Source: CAKVOD01 sp050872805 (GTDB lineage Bacteria > Bacillota > Clostridia > Christensenellales > UBA1242). Taken from it: a stretch of 58,371 nucleotides of DNA. This document shows, piece by piece, positions 34,001 through 39,324 of this stretch. The notes beneath the pieces were generated by a model. That model was not told the origin of the DNA, did no database searches, and saw only the letters and a list, made by a program, of their open reading frames with translations. The first letter of the stretch is position 1. Every line of letters begins with the position of its first letter. Location of the stretch: the NCBI GenBank assembly GCA_050872805.1, contig JBNMHN010000001.1, positions 1 through 58,371 of the forward strand, read 5' to 3'. The position numbers and the translations under genes are program-made.

Positions 34001-36381
34001 TTCATACTACTAGACAAATCAGGTAGCGGTCTATCGTATGTTGCAGTCACTTCACTTGGCCCATCAGTCCCGCCTTGTTGGTCGAAGCTTACTGTATATG
34101 TATTCGCCGTCCAATGCGCATAAAGTGTCATTGAAGAGTTAATTGGAGTTTCTCGATCGATTTGGCTCCCGCCACTCAACGCATCCCACCAACCATTGAA
34201 TGCATAGCCAGTTCTCTTGACAACCGGAAAATTATCTATCGTTTTGCCATACGTGATTTCTTTATCATCACCACCAGTAATACTGCCCCCGTTAGGGTCA
34301 AATTTTATTGTTGCTACCTTCCGCGTCAAGCCCGCATATAGGTTGATTTCAGTTCTTGTGTCTGTTATAATCGTGTCTTTGCCTATCTCTGCGCCTTGCC
34401 CTTTTGTCACAGTAACGTCATTTATTGTTTCGGTCGATTTATCATTATAAAACTTTCCATCCCAATCATAATATTGTGGCACGTGATTTGCTATTTGCTC
34501 TGTTGTCGGCCAACTTTTATCCCCCTCAACGACTTCACTATATTTTTTTGCAAACTTTGAATAGTATGTTGAGACTACTCCATCATTGACATAGAAGTTT
34601 ATTTTGACTTTTTGCGCTTCCCAGTGCGCATATAGGGTTATGTCCGATGTTATTGGTACAAGTCCATTACCATTCGAATCAATATATTGCGTTCCATCAC
34701 TGCTTCCTGTATAATAACCTAAAAATATATACCCACCTCTTGTAGGGATGTCAATTTTCCCAACCTTTTGGTCTTGTATCACAGTTAACGAACTAGTTCC
34801 ACCATTTGTATAATTTTTATCTAATGTAACAGTGTACTTTGCTAATGTTGTCTTTTCTTCATAATAGTTGTAAGGTGCAGCCGATTTCTCAGTCCACGCA
34901 GTTGTCCCTTTGGGGGTAATATACAAAGTTGTAGTTGTACGAATTTCCCCTTCATCACTACTTTTGCTTGTGCCGTCAGTCCAATTTGAAGAATATATGT
35001 TTACTTGCCCCGGTTTAAATGTGTCTTTCGAAGTACAAAAATCCTTATCATTTTCAATAGAGTTACATACAAGTCCATTATGGTTACCAAAAAGATAAGG
35101 CCCTGTTTCAGTACTACGATAAGCACATGGCCTATTTTGGCTTTCTTCATTCAAGCCGATATAAATGCATGCCGTAGATTTATGATCCTCTCTATATCCA
35201 TACCCTAAAATTGAGCCTTTACTTGTAGCGGTCATTGTACCTCGTGCATAAGACTCATAAATGTGGATGTGCGCATCTCTATCATCAAGCCACGCATTTC
35301 CCGCATTTGCAAATGCATAACCTACAATACCACCAGCAGCTACACCATTAGTCGCTTTTATATCTGCTACACTCGCGCATTGTGAAACATATGTGTTACC
35401 TGAAGTATTCCTACTCCCCGTACTATATGTATCAGCAAGAGCGTAACCGGCAATTCCACCTACATTTTTATTACCTGTAATGTTGCCCGTATTCCAGCAA
35501 TATGTCAAACTTGCACTCTTAGAACCCCTGCCTTTGATCTCCCCTACAATTCCACCTACATTGTCACTAGTATTAGAAACATCATTGCTATTTGAATGTT
35601 TTTTAGTTTCACCATTCCCCACACTATCTGTCACACCCCCCTTCGTCATCACGCCACGCTTTTGCGCTTGAGAGAACCATGTGTCGATGCTTGAGAGTGT
35701 GCTCATTGAGACATCGGTCAATTCGTTGGTTGGGAAGCCGATTTTTTCAATGTCGTTTGAGCCGTTTGTTGAGTATGAAATGTTTGTGTTTTCGGCATAG
35801 CCGACGATACCGCCGACTGCACCTTCGCCACTACGAGAAGAAACATTGACATACGAGTTGCGCATATCAACTTTAGTGATAAGAGATTCCTTTACAACAC
35901 CAAAAAGGCCATAGTAGTCGTATCTATCGCCTGTCATTGTCATAAAGTATATTGCTTTTTGAGCGCCGTCAAACGTACCCATAAACGGGTGCGCCATTGT
36001 ACCGATTGGCGTCCACTCGCGCCCTGCGAGATTGAGTTCGCTTGTCAGCGTGAAGTACATTCCCTCATAGGTTGTACCCGCATTGACGTTGCACGCGAGT
36101 TGCGCCAAGTCGGTTGCCGTCGCGATTTTGAACGCGTCCGTCTCCGTACCACTGCCCGCCCACGTCTCCGTGCCGAACACTTGCGGTGTGAGTCCGTCCG
36201 TCCATTCGGCGACCGCCGCGACTTTTTTGCTGACAAACGATTGCACAATCGGTGCCGCGATAATGGCTGTCATTGCCAAAATTGCGAAGAAAAGAGCAAG
36301 CAAAAAGTTAAATCTTCTCTTTTGTCTCCTCTCTCCAACCTCAACCAGCACCGACCCTGTCAGCGTTCTCAAATTATCCAT
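22015..36381 (-). CDS. giant membrane-anchored surface protein with GLUG region and about 53 InlB-type B-repeats
   Basis: About 4788 residues in one uninterrupted frame. Residues 1-23 are a basic cytoplasmic start, 24-49 a hydrophobic helix (signal or uncleaved anchor), and roughly 85-470 a region with GLUG-type motifs (VGGIVGYAENT, VGGIAGYALA, AGGIVGYAFA). From about 512 to 4740 there are, by eye, 53 tandem units of 60-95 residues of the Listeria-Bacteroides (InlB B-repeat) type, many with TGY.F.GW and TLYAHW. The end is a membrane helix (YIFWPLVIAGGILALLLIVF) and a basic tail; no LPXTG. Units fall into at least three classes with a regular order (see findings). ATG 36381 is set by AGAGGAG eight bases upstream; 63 more in-frame codons upstream only translate repeat DNA. 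Likely a long flexible adhesin or matrix fibre; ligand unknown. Confidence 0.9.
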   Translation of the reverse strand: MDNLRTLTGSVLVEVGERRQKRRFNFLLALFFAILAMTAIIAAPIVQSFVSKKVAAVAEWTDGLTPQVFGTETWAGSGTETDAFKIATATDLAQLACNVNAGTTYEGMYFTLTSELNLAGREWTPIGTMAHPFMGTFDGAQKAIYFMTMTGDRYDYYGLFGVVKESLITKVDMRNSYVNVSSRSGEGAVGGIVGYAENTNISYSTNGSNDIEKIGFPTNELTDVSMSTLSSIDTWFSQAQKRGVMTKGGVTDSVGNGETKKHSNSNDVSNTSDNVGGIVGEIKGRGSKSASLTYCWNTGNITGNKNVGGIAGYALADTYSTGSRNTSGNTYVSQCASVADIKATNGVAAGGIVGYAFANAGNAWLDDRDAHIHIYESYARGTMTATSKGSILGYGYREDHKSTACIYIGLNEESQNRPCAYRSTETGPYLFGNHNGLVCNSIENDKDFCTSKDTFKPGQVNIYSSNWTDGTSKSSDEGEIRTTTTLYITPKGTTAWTEKSAAPYNYYEEKTTLAKYTVTLDKNYTNGGTSSLTVIQDQKVGKIDIPTRGGYIFLGYYTGSSDGTQYIDSNGNGLVPITSDITLYAHWEAQKVKINFYVNDGVVSTYYSKFAKKYSEVVEGDKSWPTTEQIANHVPQYYDWDGKFYNDKSTETINDVTVTKGQGAEIGKDTIITDTRTEINLYAGLTRKVATIKFDPNGGSITGGDDKEITYGKTIDNFPVVKRTGYAFNGWWDALSGGSQIDRETPINSSMTLYAHWTANTYTVSFDQQGGTDGPSEVTATYDRPLPDLSSSMKPQKEYYVFQGYFTEINGKGTQYYANNLISTENTWQTAGNGTLYAHYGPATVTINYELNGGYLPSGEPSSLSAAYGNAVRLPTPIRTGYTFSHWSKVNNTQDGNKISLTTSVNSSTFSLYSQGNGSYETIIYAQWNVKSLKLTLSASDADSNSKNWANINGWNKNGRIADKTVTYGTLIGTMPTPTKTGSTFQGWFIENSAKQYTKDNVVDFDVDITLYARWTSNEYTLRIDPMGGTYSGDKTLITGIYGRTIDLGTVTRTGYDHTGWEISGSGSVTKTQFTFGAGSATITAKFTPKRYTMTFVLNDSSESWGVIPSGVTASGGNYVKTVTYDAKIGDMPSATKTGYRFLGWYESASSEKVWQTSTKYDEDNSKTLYAKFSATPFVLTVDRDNGQGAYTVPGTTGEKLALPSGLTKEGYSFVNWEKTTGAAGTLSGFTFTFGDSDATVVARWNANGYTVAYNANGGVGSMGASSYTYGSHGTLTLNAFTRTGWTFNGWNTKADGKGSGFVDGADVYNLTSKNGETLTLYAQWKAITYTVTFSAGAGTIVTTAGFTGRVNESISIVTYNYGQTLGVLPNATQTGYRFDGWYYQNTYNTLVKTSDKVTESRTLYAKFTANTYTLTLSASNATINAANGWNISADKHSATKTMTYDAPFGVLPTASLDGYNFRGWYDGTGENSTSYAESSVYKFSGAKTLYARFEVESVMVFFDAMGGKAQTSQRIIPYNSQIGALPTATFAGYTLAGWFYASDKQASASDIITETVTLTAKWTANKYRLTFNANGGIFNAGDTYTKDVTYNEPIGDFPNVTKSGARLVGWFESKEGTGAQYVPSTIVRFTKDVTIYAHYENETYLVIFNANGGSSKVASKEYEYGEQYDDLPTASKVGFKFLGWAKDEDSSLYIEKTWTVTNTHTLYAQYQANTYYIVFDKNSADATGTEMSKMTVKYGQSVKLSKNTYQRSGFDFRGWTPNSNGTGDIYTDEQIVYNLTTVDAGEFRLYAKWVGNTYTVTIDILNTNVVSSNNYQNSGSYALKKTFSYGEKIGAFPTLTKRGYNLTGFRDEKGNNVTVDTQVLDDMRLYPQFSAIQVTYTFDANGGVFKDSGSGTYENGYVKIRGSYDSTIGLLPTVERIGYDFVYYVKDDGSNAPVFAGSTFNSEVDIRVIALWDIIDYVVTFDAGKGTIDKFGDYEGGSSTTNITAHFNEPYGTLPSATLRGFTFAGWYTEQNMKGTKIETNTPFEFTKNITLYAGWSTSKYIATISANGGYFGSPTTTTATLQGDFGKAYEIPIPTRTGYTFTAFKHMSNDDGVASDSTGKWMFTFGLGNAELSAQWTPNTYTLTFDYVQEGVTNVGGGDLERTRTVTYDKEYGSLPIPQTSGKTFAGWKRADGTIVSGSAIVKETSDFTLTAHWTQNGYSLVINPNGGVYSESSTTTIIEGKALNNTIPIATPTREGYTFASWTETFVGKDGSTSYRGLSGASYKFGEGNGTLTANWNAISYQIKFEGGVGSVGTMENQTIFYDTSVALTMNTFTKAGYDFKNWRCDELGTEFGNTETVKNLTSTANKVLTFVAQWSVKTYELTIDPNGGSYNGKNSAAKISEEYGKTTKIYASSFERRGYNFVGLEENDNLTGNVADGYTYTFNAYNDTITAIWEVRVINVTLVIPMGATWTDAAKTKYNVGADNNGHITATFGEMYKNIPVADDIVYAGHDFSGFMYDGNVRIDSTSIVNYEDDITLVANYGDNIYVFTIVLNDGKIDGSTATQNYNGQINDEVTFDAPTKTGYLLTEWKRTGDGELTEENGKFKFKFAADNCRIEAQWAPIKYTVTFVKNDTDAEGSMNDIQCEYDSGKRLPSVGFTKTGYTFTQWTLDAAGNGNGYGDGAYFQNLTTENGNTVKLYAQWKVTDYIIVLDANKGTLTQSSITRSYGEAYGDIPEAIREGYTLAGWYTLADGGKKINADDVVTGAITLYAHWTANTYTITFNAGSGRIAAGDDGYTGAVGGVEGEITVTFGGYYEKMPIAVHDTKVFAGWFVSERADSLQIEKTTIVTVANNQTLYAHWVEDQYTVSFDPNGGTVSEHSRTVSHGEPYGVLPVPTKTGYHFDGWFFEEKNIQIADSSIVNYKGDHTLCAHWTALKFTVSFDYDGGEYVETEGYEGDGTKKGVTYDQTFGVLPMAAKTGMRFLGWFDADDKLIDESKLVKILEDITVKAKYENILYTLTIELDGGKYGDLEQVQSFTGIYEQTIEILAPTKTGYNFASYENRLGIGSVEKVGDIYHFTFGADNSTLYAIWKAMDIRVTFHAQDGELFGSNTAISNDKKTGMRQYKFGDKFNVVSAMPNARLEGYRFLGWFTEPDGGFQMTDEMEITIPTNFDLYAQYEPILYILTIDPQGGVFNNSQHTYDFKDKKRGDEVTFNTPTREGYRFLRFIMTGEGTLTAQDEQLSSYKFVFGAGNATLTAVWENEKYIVTFDYNGADGGDTTETLEVTYDQMYDALPVPTKTGYDFVGWFTTADDEGMKIDNTTTVKIARNHTLYAHWELHKYKLQVILSGGSIDGAASTDVEFEAYFNEIVDFSIPTRYGYLFKEFEKVGDKGTLDIREGEGKVYFTFGDDNCKLVAIWENKEIIVNFDYDNATSGNEIASKTVKFDEAYGELPTPAKAGYNFVGWFDSRDDENRVQIIPSVLVKNAETHTLFAVFEEITTSLTIVLNGGDLVLEENPINKKFGETFTFGEPTKTGYDFTGYTSTVDGALKNNGDGTWTYTFGLSNAVVSAEWAAQSVDVTFKLSSDAIEDGVEIDWTDLTHSDDVMKVTYGEKYGTLPKVSRYGWEFNGWFTEENGQGERIIDTSIVTNPEDHTLYAYFEQYEFTLKIDLNGGTAEGQQLTIIGHAKDVINVIAPTKIGYTFAGFTIVSGDITQSGGETLAEKLTFTFKESDAIILANYTANTYTLTFNANGTAENPASIPTSTEWIVGEGSNFATKIVTFGDRINAMPTPIRDGYTFIGWTISGTEGDKDVYTPLTRVEFAQDLTLNATWSADKFALTIDLDGGKLLDQDSSVITFTASNGQSYDITSTPTKTGYKFERFEIEYAVEGQGRFEKTGNTWKFTFGSGNATITAIWTPIEIVITLDANGAQFDESSLNGWTLAADKNSATKTFNYKDLLGKIENSDGTTSIGALPQVSLEGSKFTGWFVDETQYSETSPIEWLVNTTLTASFAMNNYLLVINTNGGTYSDDEYNNKVGVFNISKVYGTIYNVANPSKTGYKFTGWTGSGVGTFDNTLGAFTFGAGTYTLVAEYEPIKYTIKFDANGGTGTMDAQEFTYDISDVLNENKFTYAGYTFKEWNTAADGTGEIFANMGMVLNETDVEGDEITLYAIWNSAWITMYFDANNGTADPVGMKVEHGKPFGALPRVERKGYNFGGWYESIVNDVPQGEPIEATTICKYTESRTFVAFWTIASYEITLPSGYPQDSMTLNVLDTYKGTLSEDGSKATILYNHDFAFEITILEAYSQSNIRVYATIKTTQVKKEILPINGAYMLTQIADDMVISVENLNKNTYKVVFDAREGLFGNSQYTTVTVEWGGKITRPTRPTRLHYDFIGWFASISSLAEFDFATYEVYADLTLYAKYEKANYKITFYVDDEVFWTDSVQYESVVTKPNDPIKEGYNFVGWRLVNGAMYSFSSQVTGELNLYAEFDKNTYTVRFYNGDRLLDTVEIKYGETVKVNFPVGITGYDLEGWYADAAFTTLFDFDQIITSDTNIYGKYVLQQFKVDFYVNGELQATQQVGYNHWAKIPTGIIVEVGHHIANWYTDVDLTQLFDFGKSITSDLVLFGKIEKDDIVITFVANEQKILRYVKYGDSLAPSEIPVIPARIGYDKVAPYWEDADLTNITSPLTINAVYTINKYTVTIIMPDGSHLYKEVEYGKTLTDLPKIKTKFGDKVVYDQDLSNITSNLVVHIEVQNYIFWPLVIAGGILALLLIVFFIIMIVKINEKRSSRDKIKELIDTNGR

Positions 36382-36431
36382 ATCTCTTTCTCCTCTAGTA
36401 GTCAATTTTATGTTTTGTTTTTTACTCTTTA

Positions 36432-36461
36432 ATTGTACTAAAATTCGACAAATAAAGTCAA
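36432..36461 (-). promoter_or_regulatory. promoter of the giant gene
   Basis: On the minus strand TTGACT (36456-36461), 18-base spacer, TACAAT (36432-36437); leader of about 44 bases. Confidence 0.7.
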
Positions 36462-36489
36462 ACACTTTTGCCCCATTTTTACAAAATAT

Positions 36490-36975
36490 TTTTGCGGCGG
36501 GGATAGCCCCGCGGCTGCAGATACTGGCGGGGATAGCCCCGCTGCTGCAGGTACTGTCCCTACGCGCCATTTGCTTTCGTGGACGGCATAGTGCATTCCA
36601 TTCTTTTCACTTTTTGTTCTCGTGTGGGAATATCCCCGCCGCTGGTGCGATAGCGCACTGCTACTGGTACTGTCCCTACACACCAGCCACTTTCATAGAC
36701 GGCGAACGCGACTGCTTTCTATGCCGTACAGTTCTCGAGTGGGGATAGCCCCGCGGCTGCAAATACTGTCCCTACTCTCAACCGACTTTCGCGGACGGCA
36801 AACGCAACTGCTTTCTATGCCGTACAGTTCTCGGGTGGGGATAGCCCCGCCGCTGGTGCGATAGCGCACTGCTACAGATGCTTTCCCTACGCGTCATTTG
36901 CTTTCGTGGACGGCGTAGCACATTTCATCCTATCCGCTTCAGTTCTCGGGTGCTTTCGCACCCGCGCCAGCAATC
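36490..36975. repeat. mosaic hairpin repeat, locus 5 (longest, four tandem units of about 110 bp)
   Basis: Tandem units each start with GGGGATAGCCCC (centred near 36503, 36533, 36637, 36745, 36843) and some add GTGCG-ATAG-CGCAC (36646-36659, 36857-36870). They then continue CTGCAGGTACTGTCCCTACG, a spacer with CTTTCGTGGACGGC and end with CAGTTCTCGGGTG before the next unit. The last copy ends in GGGTGC-TTTC-GCACCC (36948-36963). This is the best place to derive the full unit. It fills the space between the giant gene promoter and the AbiE operon. Confidence 0.85.
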
Positions 36976-37008
36976 AAGCAAAAAAACACCTTTTCAAAAA
37001 AAATACCC

Positions 37009-37065
37009 CCAAAATGCTTGATTTTCTCCAGTAACTCGACTATAATAAGAGTTAGTGGAGAAAAT
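37009..37065 (+). promoter_or_regulatory. AbiE promoter embedded in an inverted-repeat operator
   Basis: TTGATT (37018-37023), 17-base spacer, TATAAT (37041-37046). The arms ATTTTCTCCA-g-TAACTC (37021-37037) and GAGTTA-g-TGGAGAAAAT (37049-37065) bracket the -10 box, and the right arm includes the SD GGAG. Autorepression by the AbiEi antitoxin at such repeats is established for other AbiE systems; here it is inference. Confidence 0.8.
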
Positions 37066-37647
37066 ATGATAAAAACAACAAAGATTTTGTTGGGCGAACT
37101 GTCCAATTATGCTCGTCCATATGACAAGATAAGGCGACTTGTAGCAGAAAAAAAACTTATTCCAATTATCAAGGGGTTGTACGAAACGGATGCAACCGTT
37201 TCGGGGCATTATCTTGCAGCGAGCATTTGTGGCCCCTCCTATTTGTCCTTTGAGTTCGCTTTGTCTTACTATGGACTGATTCCAGAAGCGGTTTACACAA
37301 TCACGTCTGCGACATTCAAAAAACATAAACGCAAAGAATACGATACACCATTTGGCTTTTTTACCTATCAAGATGTGCCAAAAAGTGCGTACCCTTGGGG
37401 GATTAAAATCGTCGATGAAAATGGTTACGCCTTTCAAATAGCGTCCCCTGAAAAAGCGCTTTGCGACAAACTTTATGCTTTGCACCCATTGCAAAATTTA
37501 GGCCAGTTGCAAACGCTGCTTTTTGACGATTTGCGAATTGACGAAAACGGATTTTGTAAACTAAACAAGGACGACATTGATTTTCTTGCCGATAAGTACA
37601 AAAGCAAGAATGTCACACTGCTTGCAAAATTTATGAGGAGAACTTGA
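37066..37647 (+). CDS. abiEi: AbiEi-type antitoxin / transcriptional regulator
   Basis: 193 residues. The N-terminus (TKILLGELSNYARPYDKIRRLVAEKKLIPIIKGLYET) is the winged-helix domain of AbiEi antitoxins, with YDKIRRLV in the recognition region. The C-terminal part has the SYLSFEFALSYYGLIPEAV and ASPEKALCDKLY motifs of the family. It neutralises the AbiEii toxin and in studied cases represses its own operon. ATG 37066 is used, five bases after GGAG; the frame opens earlier at 37018 but that lies inside the promoter. One base separates its stop from the toxin start. Confidence 0.9.
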   Translation: MIKTTKILLGELSNYARPYDKIRRLVAEKKLIPIIKGLYETDATVSGHYLAASICGPSYLSFEFALSYYGLIPEAVYTITSATFKKHKRKEYDTPFGFFTYQDVPKSAYPWGIKIVDENGYAFQIASPEKALCDKLYALHPLQNLGQLQTLLFDDLRIDENGFCKLNKDDIDFLADKYKSKNVTLLAKFMRRT

Positions 37648-37648
37648 T

Positions 37649-38515
37649 ATGAATCCTATTATTGATGAAATGCTGAAAAATTATAATGCGAACAATCTTA
37701 ATGACAAAAAAAATGCAATCAAAGAGATAATGCAGGAAATCGTTTTGTGCGGACTTAGCCGCGCGGGCTTTTTTGACAAGGCAGTTTTTTATGGCGGCAC
37801 GGCTTTGCGCATATTCTATGGGCTGGATAGATTTTCTGAAGATTTAGATTTTTCTCTCAGGACTCAAGACCCTAGTTTTAATCTTGAAAAGTTTTTCCCC
37901 ATTTTGGAGAGAGAGGTAAATTCGCTAGGCTTGAATGTTAAAATTGAAAACAAAGAAAAAACTTTTGATTCAGCAATCAAGTCCGCCTTTTTAAAAGGCA
38001 ATACAAAGGAACACCTTTTGATGTTTTACTCAGATAATTCGCTTGTCAAGGGGATAAATCCTGAGGAAGTCATAAAAATTAAATTTGAGATAGACACCAA
38101 TCCGCCCCCTTTTGCAACGTTTGAAACTATGTATAGGTTGCAGCCAAGCCCCTACGAAATTAGTTTGTACGATTTACCTTCGTTGTTTGCTGGCAAAATT
38201 AGCGCCGTGCTTTGCAGAGCGTGGAAAAATCGTATCAAGGGGAGAGATTTGTATGATTACATTTTTTACCTTCAAAAAAATGCGGCTTTCAATTTAAAGC
38301 ACCTGCAAGCAAGGTTGGTTCAAGCAGGATTTATCGAAGATGGGCAAACGATAACACTTGACGATGTAAAAGCGCTTTTAAACAAAAGGTTTGACAGCAT
38401 TGATTATGAGGACGCAAAAAAAGATGTAATTCCATTTATCAAAGACCCCCTCGCTTTAAATGTATGGAGTAAAGATTTTTTCAAGGCAATTACACAAAAC
38501 CTAAAAGCGGAATAA
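37649..38515 (+). CDS. abiEii: AbiEii-type nucleotidyltransferase toxin
   Basis: 288 residues. FYGGTALRIFYGLDRFSEDLDFSL (residues ~47-70) is the nucleotidyltransferase core, with the GG pair and the D-L-D carboxylates (Asp65, Asp67) that hold metal. Conserved KIKFEID and the KGRDLYDYIFYL motif follow, as in AbiEii/MenT-type enzymes. Such toxins block growth during phage infection by modifying tRNA or binding nucleotides (established for some members). AGGAG lies before the ATG. Together with the antitoxin it forms a type IV toxin-antitoxin system. Nothing in the frame looks damaged. Confidence 0.92.
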   Translation: MNPIIDEMLKNYNANNLNDKKNAIKEIMQEIVLCGLSRAGFFDKAVFYGGTALRIFYGLDRFSEDLDFSLRTQDPSFNLEKFFPILEREVNSLGLNVKIENKEKTFDSAIKSAFLKGNTKEHLLMFYSDNSLVKGINPEEVIKIKFEIDTNPPPFATFETMYRLQPSPYEISLYDLPSLFAGKISAVLCRAWKNRIKGRDLYDYIFYLQKNAAFNLKHLQARLVQAGFIEDGQTITLDDVKALLNKRFDSIDYEDAKKDVIPFIKDPLALNVWSKDFFKAITQNLKAE

Positions 38516-38521
38516 TCATCC

Positions 38522-38590
38522 CAAAAATGCCCGATTTTCTCCAGTAACTCTTGTTTTAGTCGTGTTAGTGGAGAAAATCGAGTATTTTTT
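38522..38590 (+). terminator. second operator-like inverted repeat, acting as terminator of the AbiE operon
   Basis: Arms CGATTTTCTCCAgTAAC (38532-38548) and GTTAgTGGAGAAAATCG (38564-38580) repeat those of the AbiE promoter region nearly exactly, and eight T follow (38584-38592). The promoter boxes are lost: TTGATT is CCGATT and TATAAT is replaced by a TTTTAG-type loop. So the copy could stop transcription and might still bind AbiEi. Confidence 0.75.
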
Positions 38591-38684
38591 TTGTAATTTT
38601 ACTCCGTTTTTTGCGTTTTTTGTGATTGTTTTCTTTTTGTAATTGTGGTAGTTTTTAACGATTTGCTTTATCATTATTATTTGC

Positions 38685-38727
38685 CATTTTTATGCTACTA
38701 AATACTTATCATTTTTATGCTACTAAA
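38685..38727. repeat. short direct repeat upstream of yqeY
   Basis: CATTTTTATGCTACTAAA occurs at 38685-38702 and again at 38710-38727. The rest of 38591-38810 is A/T-rich with no frame or hairpin that I can support. Confidence 0.6.
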
Positions 38728-38814
38728 AATATTCCTTTGTTGGCGTTTTGCGCTTGGCGTTTATGTTGGACGTTCTCATATTGTCGTCATTTTTGCATTG
38801 TGCAAATTTTCCGC

Positions 38815-38842
38815 TTGCTTTTTGCGCAAAAAATGATATAAT
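38815..38842 (+). promoter_or_regulatory. promoter of yqeY and downstream genes
   Basis: TTGCTT (38815-38820), 16-base spacer, TATAAT (38837-38842); leader ~25 bases with AAGGAGAG before ATG 38874. Confidence 0.7.
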
Positions 38843-38873
38843 ATGCACATAATTATTTATAAGGAGAGTTATT

Positions 38874-39299
38874 ATGTTATTAGACGAAATCAAAAAAGCA
38901 AGTATGCAAGCACTAAAGGAGCGCGACAAGGTTGCGCGCGCGATTTATGACGTTGTCATCAACAAGTGCCAACTTGCGCTTGTCGAAAAGCGCGCTAAGG
39001 GCGAAGAACTTGTCGACACAGATATTTTGCAGATTATGCAAAAGGCTGCAAAGGAACTTGCGGAAGAAAAGGAAAACTATTTGAAAGTTGGAAACGCGGA
39101 CGAGGTTGCCAACATCGAAAGACAGCAAGCGATTGTTGCTTCATACTTGCCACAAATGATGAGCGAAGACGAAATTGCGGCGGAAATTGAAAAACTAGAC
39201 GACAAGTCGATTGGCTCGGTTATGCGCCACTTCAAGCAAAACTTTGCGGGCAAGTGCGATATGTCACTTGTTCAGCGCCTCGCCAACCCACGCAAATAA
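38874..39299 (+). CDS. yqeY: GatB/YqeY domain protein
   Basis: 141 residues, all helical. MLLDEIKKASMQALKERDKVARAIYDVVINKCQ and the later ERQQAIVASYLPQMMSEDEIAAEI match YqeY. The family shares the tRNA-binding tail domain of GatB but lacks the catalytic part; its cellular job is not firmly known, with a tRNA-related role often suggested. AAGGAG lies seven bases before the ATG. First gene of a rightward unit continuing into the MscS channel after 25 bases. Confidence 0.9.
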   Translation: MLLDEIKKASMQALKERDKVARAIYDVVINKCQLALVEKRAKGEELVDTDILQIMQKAAKELAEEKENYLKVGNADEVANIERQQAIVASYLPQMMSEDEIAAEIEKLDDKSIGSVMRHFKQNFAGKCDMSLVQRLANPRK

Positions 39300-39324
39300 C
39301 ACAAAAGATAAAGGATAAATATAT

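Noticed and set aside
22210..36432. Many 60-220-codon plus-strand frames opposite the giant gene
   Set aside because: They are shadows created by the periodic B-repeat codons; they lack start signals and are interrupted, while the minus-strand frame is continuous.
36382..36570. Longer N-terminus for the giant protein starting at 36570
   Set aside because: The extra 63 codons translate the mosaic hairpin repeat, and the -35 and -10 boxes at 36432-36461 lie inside this stretch, so it cannot be part of the main transcript.
36490..36975. CRISPR array
   Set aside because: Units are ~110 bp, hairpin-rich and not separated by unique spacers of constant length; no cas genes.
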